Below, piece after piece: positions 22,126 through 24,398 of a stretch of DNA of 24,398 bases (positions are counted from its first letter, which is position 1; every line of letters starts with the position of its first letter). The translations under genes were made by a program, and so were the position numbers. This DNA is from CAXYVX01 sp049297855. Its GTDB lineage: Bacteria > Patescibacteriota > Saccharimonadia > Saccharimonadales > Saccharimonadaceae. The stretch covers positions 1-24,398 of the forward strand of contig JBAQVB010000001.1 in NCBI GenBank assembly GCA_049297855.1, written 5' to 3'. The notes under the pieces were generated by a model. The model saw only the letters and a list, made by a program, of their open reading frames with translations. It was not told where the DNA came from and searched no databases.

Positions 22126-23197
22126 GGCGGGATCGTACGATAAGGTTGAGTTTTTACCTAGATACATAGAGCCAGGAGAGTTTATAAATCCGCCTAAACA
22201 AATTATAAAAGTAAAGTTGGGCGAAAAAAGGAGGATTCAATTGCGTTCTCCGGCCAGGATTGATTTTGGCGTGCTTGATCATTCAGCATTGAAATTCACA
22301 GACAGTAATGATTATAAAGCGGGCGAGATGCTGTTTGCTTGTGATCAATACTTTTCCGTAGAGGTCGAATTAATAGAAAAACCAAATATTAACATCGTTA
22401 GTGAACGCAAAGCTTTAATGATGCATGTTGCTATGATGATGAAAGAGGCGACCGATTATAAGGGCGGATTTAATATAAAGACTCATGATATAGAATATAA
22501 ACACTTAGGGCTCGGATCAAGTGCTGTATCTATGAATACTGTCGCGATCGCAATTAATAAATTATTTGGCGATGTATTTTCTATGAGAGAACTTAGAGAT
22601 TTAATTTCTTATAACTACGTAGAAGAGAGTGATATAAAACCCGATAAATTATTCCCAGGTACTACTACTGGCGGTGCATTTAATTCAACCGTCAATGGAG
22701 GATTTTGTATAACTTCATCTGGATGTGAATTAATTTTTCATAAAGATATACCGGAAGATATGATTTTTGTAATGGGAATGCCTAAAACTAAGAATCTTGG
22801 TCCAGAATCTAGTAAGACGGAAGCTAATATTATAAATTGGGCAAGACATAATGAACGCGTAAATGGCGCAAAAACAGCATTATGGATTTTAACTGAAATA
22901 ATGCCCAGTTTCGTAGCGGGCGACTTTACCAAGGTTGGCGAAGCGTTCTATAATTTTACGTTTTTTGGAGAAAAAGCTATGCAGATGTTGTTTCATAGGC
23001 AAGATCTAGCTGGTACGCTATTTGAGTTAAAAGAGGCCGGCCTTGAAGGCGGTACAATGTCTTCTGCAGGCCCAACACTTGTGGTGTTTACTCAGAATGA
23101 ACGAAAGGCTAAGATTGCAGAAGATATATTCGCCAAGCGCGGGTTTGAGAAAGTCTTTCGCGTGAAAGGAGATAATGTCGGTGTGGTTGAACTTTAA
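22115..23197 (+). CDS. GHMP-family kinase, beta-RFAP synthase-like, substrate unknown
   Basis: A 360-residue protein of the GHMP superfamily (galacto-, homoserine, mevalonate kinases and relatives). Motif 1 is RSPARIDFGVLD (44-55), the ATP-binding motif 2 is HLGLGSSAVSM (130-140), and motif 3 is GLEGGTMSSAGPTLVVF (about 309-325). The N-terminal pattern recalls the archaeal beta-ribofuranosylaminobenzene 5'-phosphate synthase / pantoate kinase branch more than sugar kinases, but this is only a visual impression. The substrate is therefore open: a sugar, a polyol or a nucleoside-like compound. GGAGGT (22105-22110) precedes the ATG, which overlaps the preceding kinase gene by 11 nt. The gene is clearly AT-richer than its neighbours and uses AGA, AGG and ATA codons, suggesting horizontal acquisition. 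Confidence 0.72.
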   Translation: MRVEAGSYDKVEFLPRYIEPGEFINPPKQIIKVKLGEKRRIQLRSPARIDFGVLDHSALKFTDSNDYKAGEMLFACDQYFSVEVELIEKPNINIVSERKALMMHVAMMMKEATDYKGGFNIKTHDIEYKHLGLGSSAVSMNTVAIAINKLFGDVFSMRELRDLISYNYVEESDIKPDKLFPGTTTGGAFNSTVNGGFCITSSGCELIFHKDIPEDMIFVMGMPKTKNLGPESSKTEANIINWARHNERVNGAKTALWILTEIMPSFVAGDFTKVGEAFYNFTFFGEKAMQMLFHRQDLAGTLFELKEAGLEGGTMSSAGPTLVVFTQNERKAKIAEDIFAKRGFEKVFRVKGDNVGVVEL

Positions 23198-23234
23198 TTT
23201 TTATTTTTATCTATTTTGAGATTCTATTAGAATT

Positions 23235-23327
23235 ATGAAGATTATAGCTGGCACCAAAAGCGCTACAAAACTTGGCGTCATACAGAAAGTTTCTCGTGCA
23301 ATCTTACGGGTTATGATCATGACTTGA
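23235..23327 (+). other. Short reading frame, possible remnant of an NTPase gene
   Basis: A 30-codon frame begins MKIIAGTKSATKLGVIQKV, which faintly resembles the N-terminus of YjjX-type inosine/xanthosine triphosphatases (MK-hydrophobic-G-S/T-K-N/S-x-x-K). There is no ribosome binding site and its end overlaps the rpsL -35 box. It may be the truncated edge of the accessory insertion or chance. Confidence 0.2.
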
Positions 23328-23352
23328 AATCCTGCAAAAAGTTTGCTAAACT
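23324..23352 (+). promoter_or_regulatory. Promoter of rpsL-rpsG
   Basis: TTGAAA (23324-23329), a 17-nt spacer and TAAACT (23347-23352), with TGC forming an extended -10. The predicted start is near 23359, giving a leader of about 129 nt. Confidence 0.7.
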
Positions 23353-23358
23353 GTGTAC

Positions 23359-23487
23359 GAGTTTCAGATTCGTCGTTTTTGCTGAATTAGCGAATCAATA
23401 GAGGAGTCATCGACCTCGCGAATTAATAAAAGTCTTGCAGATTTTCGGCTACCGAATGAACTGCTAACATAATGAAAGGAAGATTTA
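23359..23487 (+). promoter_or_regulatory. rpsL leader with several hairpins
   Basis: Visible pairings: GATTCG/CGAATC (23367-23372 with 23391-23396); GAGG/CCTC (23401-23404 with 23414-23417); and, just before the ribosome binding site, GCAG/CTGC (23437-23440 with 23461-23464) enclosing TTCGG/CCGAA (23444-23448 with 23452-23456). A near direct repeat GCGAATyAATArA occurs at 23390 and 23418. AAAGGA (23475-23480) lies 7 nt before the GTG start. Feedback by S7 or S12 is known for str operons elsewhere; a role here is inferred only. Confidence 0.45.
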
Positions 23488-23901
23488 GTGCCAACAATTA
23501 ATCAATTGGTGCGCAAGCCGCGCAAAAAGGCGATCAAAAAATCCAAAGCGCCGGCGTTGCAAACTATTCAGAATACTTTAAAAGTACGAACCTATAATCA
23601 AAATAGCCCGTTCAAACGTGGCGTCGCGATCAAAGTCACGACGCACACGCCGAAAAAACCGAATTCGGCCATGCGCAAAGTGGCGCGTGTTCGTTTAACG
23701 AACGGTCAGGAAGTTTGGGCCTACATTCCGGGTGAAAAGCATAATTTGCAGGAACATGCCGTCGTTTTAGTGCGGGGCGGTCGCGTTAAGGATCTGCCGG
23801 GCGTGCGTTATCACATCGTGCGTGGCGCGCTGGATTTGCAGGGCGTCGACGGCCGTAAACAAGGTCGCAGCCGTTATGGGGCGAAGAAAGGGGATAAATA
23901 A
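23488..23901 (+). CDS. rpsL: 30S ribosomal protein S12
   Basis: Decoding-centre protein of the small subunit, 137 residues, starting at GTG. It opens MPTINQLVRKPRKKAIKKSK, then PALQ, followed by an insertion of about 13 residues (TIQNTLKVRTYNQ) before FKRGVAIKV. The conserved TPKKPNSAMRKVARVRL and GGRVKDLPGVRYHIVRG follow, with both streptomycin-relevant lysines (equivalents of E. coli Lys42 and Lys87) retained. The Cys that normally follows in KRGVC is Ala here. The C-terminus ends in RSRYGAKKGDK as usual. AAAGGA lies 7 nt before the start. Its stop overlaps the rpsG start by one base (TAATG), so the two are translationally coupled. Confidence 0.97.
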   Translation: MPTINQLVRKPRKKAIKKSKAPALQTIQNTLKVRTYNQNSPFKRGVAIKVTTHTPKKPNSAMRKVARVRLTNGQEVWAYIPGEKHNLQEHAVVLVRGGRVKDLPGVRYHIVRGALDLQGVDGRKQGRSRYGAKKGDK

Positions 23902-24377
23902 TGCGTAAAGTTACTAAATCTCTCCAACGCGTATTGAATCCGGATCGCAAATATAATTCGGTGCACGTTCAAAAATTGATCAACAAATCGATGCTTGACG
24001 GTAAAAAATTGGCGTCTGAGCGCATGGTTTACGCCGCGCTCGACAGTGCCGCTAAGAAAACTAAGCAGGAAAATCCGCTCGAAGTTTTCGAAACCGCGCT
24101 GAAAAATATTTCACCGAGCTACGAAGTTAAATCGCGTCGTGTTGGCGGAGCGAACTTTCAGATTCCGTTCCCGATTCAGGGCCATCGCCAGGAGCATTTC
24201 GCCTTTACGTGGCTGGTTCAGGCGGCGCGTAGCAAAAAGGGTATGCCGTACGAGGAACGTCTAGCCGGTGAAATCGCCGATGCCTATAATCAAACCGGTA
24301 TCGCCTTCAAGAAAAAGGAAGATACCCACCGCATGGCCGAAGCCAACCGCGCGTTCGCGCACTTTGCGCGCAACTAA
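23901..24377 (+). CDS. rpsG: 30S ribosomal protein S7
   Basis: Primary assembly protein of the 30S head, binding the 3' domain of 16S rRNA; 158 residues, normal length. Recognisable segments are LNPDRKYNSVHVQKLINKSMLDGKK near the N-terminus, then VKSRRVGGANFQIPFPI (the beta-hairpin that contacts rRNA and the E site), RSKKGMPYEERLAGEIADAYN, and the C-terminal KKKEDTHRMAEANRAFAHF. It overlaps the rpsL stop by one base. Only 21 bases remain after its stop, with no gene visible; fusA would be the usual next gene in a str operon. Confidence 0.98.
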   Translation: MRKVTKSLQRVLNPDRKYNSVHVQKLINKSMLDGKKLASERMVYAALDSAAKKTKQENPLEVFETALKNISPSYEVKSRRVGGANFQIPFPIQGHRQEHFAFTWLVQAARSKKGMPYEERLAGEIADAYNQTGIAFKKKEDTHRMAEANRAFAHFARN

Positions 24378-24398
24378 ATGCCAGTGTAGTATAACGAA

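Noticed and set aside
1..24398. CRISPR arrays, insertion sequences, rRNA genes, replication origin
   Set aside because: I looked for regularly spaced repeats, transposase motifs with terminal repeats, rRNA signatures and DnaA-box clusters and saw none.

Overview
The window most likely comes from a Candidate Phyla Radiation (Patescibacteria) genome, probably a Candidatus Saccharibacteria-like organism. This is inferred from protein sequence character, not proven. The clues are a ribosomal protein S12 with an insertion in its N-terminal third, a rpoB-rpoC pair without rplJ/rplL beside it, an RpoC without its usual zinc-binding cysteines, compact genes, canonical AAGGAGG ribosome binding sites, and a type IV pilin with a secreted wall hydrolase as expected of a cell-surface-dependent lifestyle. 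The standard genetic code fits throughout.

Layout. Positions 1-1754 (minus strand) hold most of the translational GTPase typA/bipA. Positions 2133-9464 are a surface-oriented, AT-richer block: a type IV prepilin whose frame is broken at a G10 tract, an FAD-linked dehydrogenase, a two-gene unit with a secreted NlpC/P60- or Amidase_5-like peptidoglycan hydrolase and a membrane-anchored partner, a minus-strand DUF6287-like lipoprotein, tRNA-Asp, and a polytopic DUF6056-like membrane protein containing a G9 tract. Positions 9627-9844 hold tRNA-Ile(GAT) and tRNA-Leu(CAG) on the minus strand, divergent from hisS. From 9949 to 21067 the block is core: hisS, tig, a small membrane protein, clpP under a perfect CIRCE operator, a structured leader RNA, rpoB and rpoC. 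Positions 21114-23197 hold an AT-rich accessory insertion (MazG-like pyrophosphohydrolase, P-loop kinase interrupted by a stop codon, GHMP kinase). Positions 23324-24377 carry rpsL-rpsG with their own promoter and leader.

Regulation. Most promoters read as extended -10 elements (TGn before TAtaAT). Several lie only 6-10 nt before the start codon, so fad-oxidase, hisS, tig and the hydrolase gene are predicted to make leaderless or nearly leaderless mRNAs. Other genes (typA, pilin, DUF6056, clpP, rpoB, rpsL, mazG-like) have leaders and Shine-Dalgarno sites.

Main points for a second look: (1) the G10 tract in the prepilin and the G9 tract in the DUF6056 gene as possible phase-variation switches; (2) a pseudoknotted RNA that fills the first ~100 nt of the rpoB leader; (3) an RpoC in which both zinc sites have lost every cysteine and whose trigger loop has Asn in place of the conserved Arg; (4) an RpoB with Asn at the position equivalent to E. 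coli His526 in the rifampicin pocket; (5) the three-gene nucleotide/sugar-kinase insertion between rpoC and rpsL.
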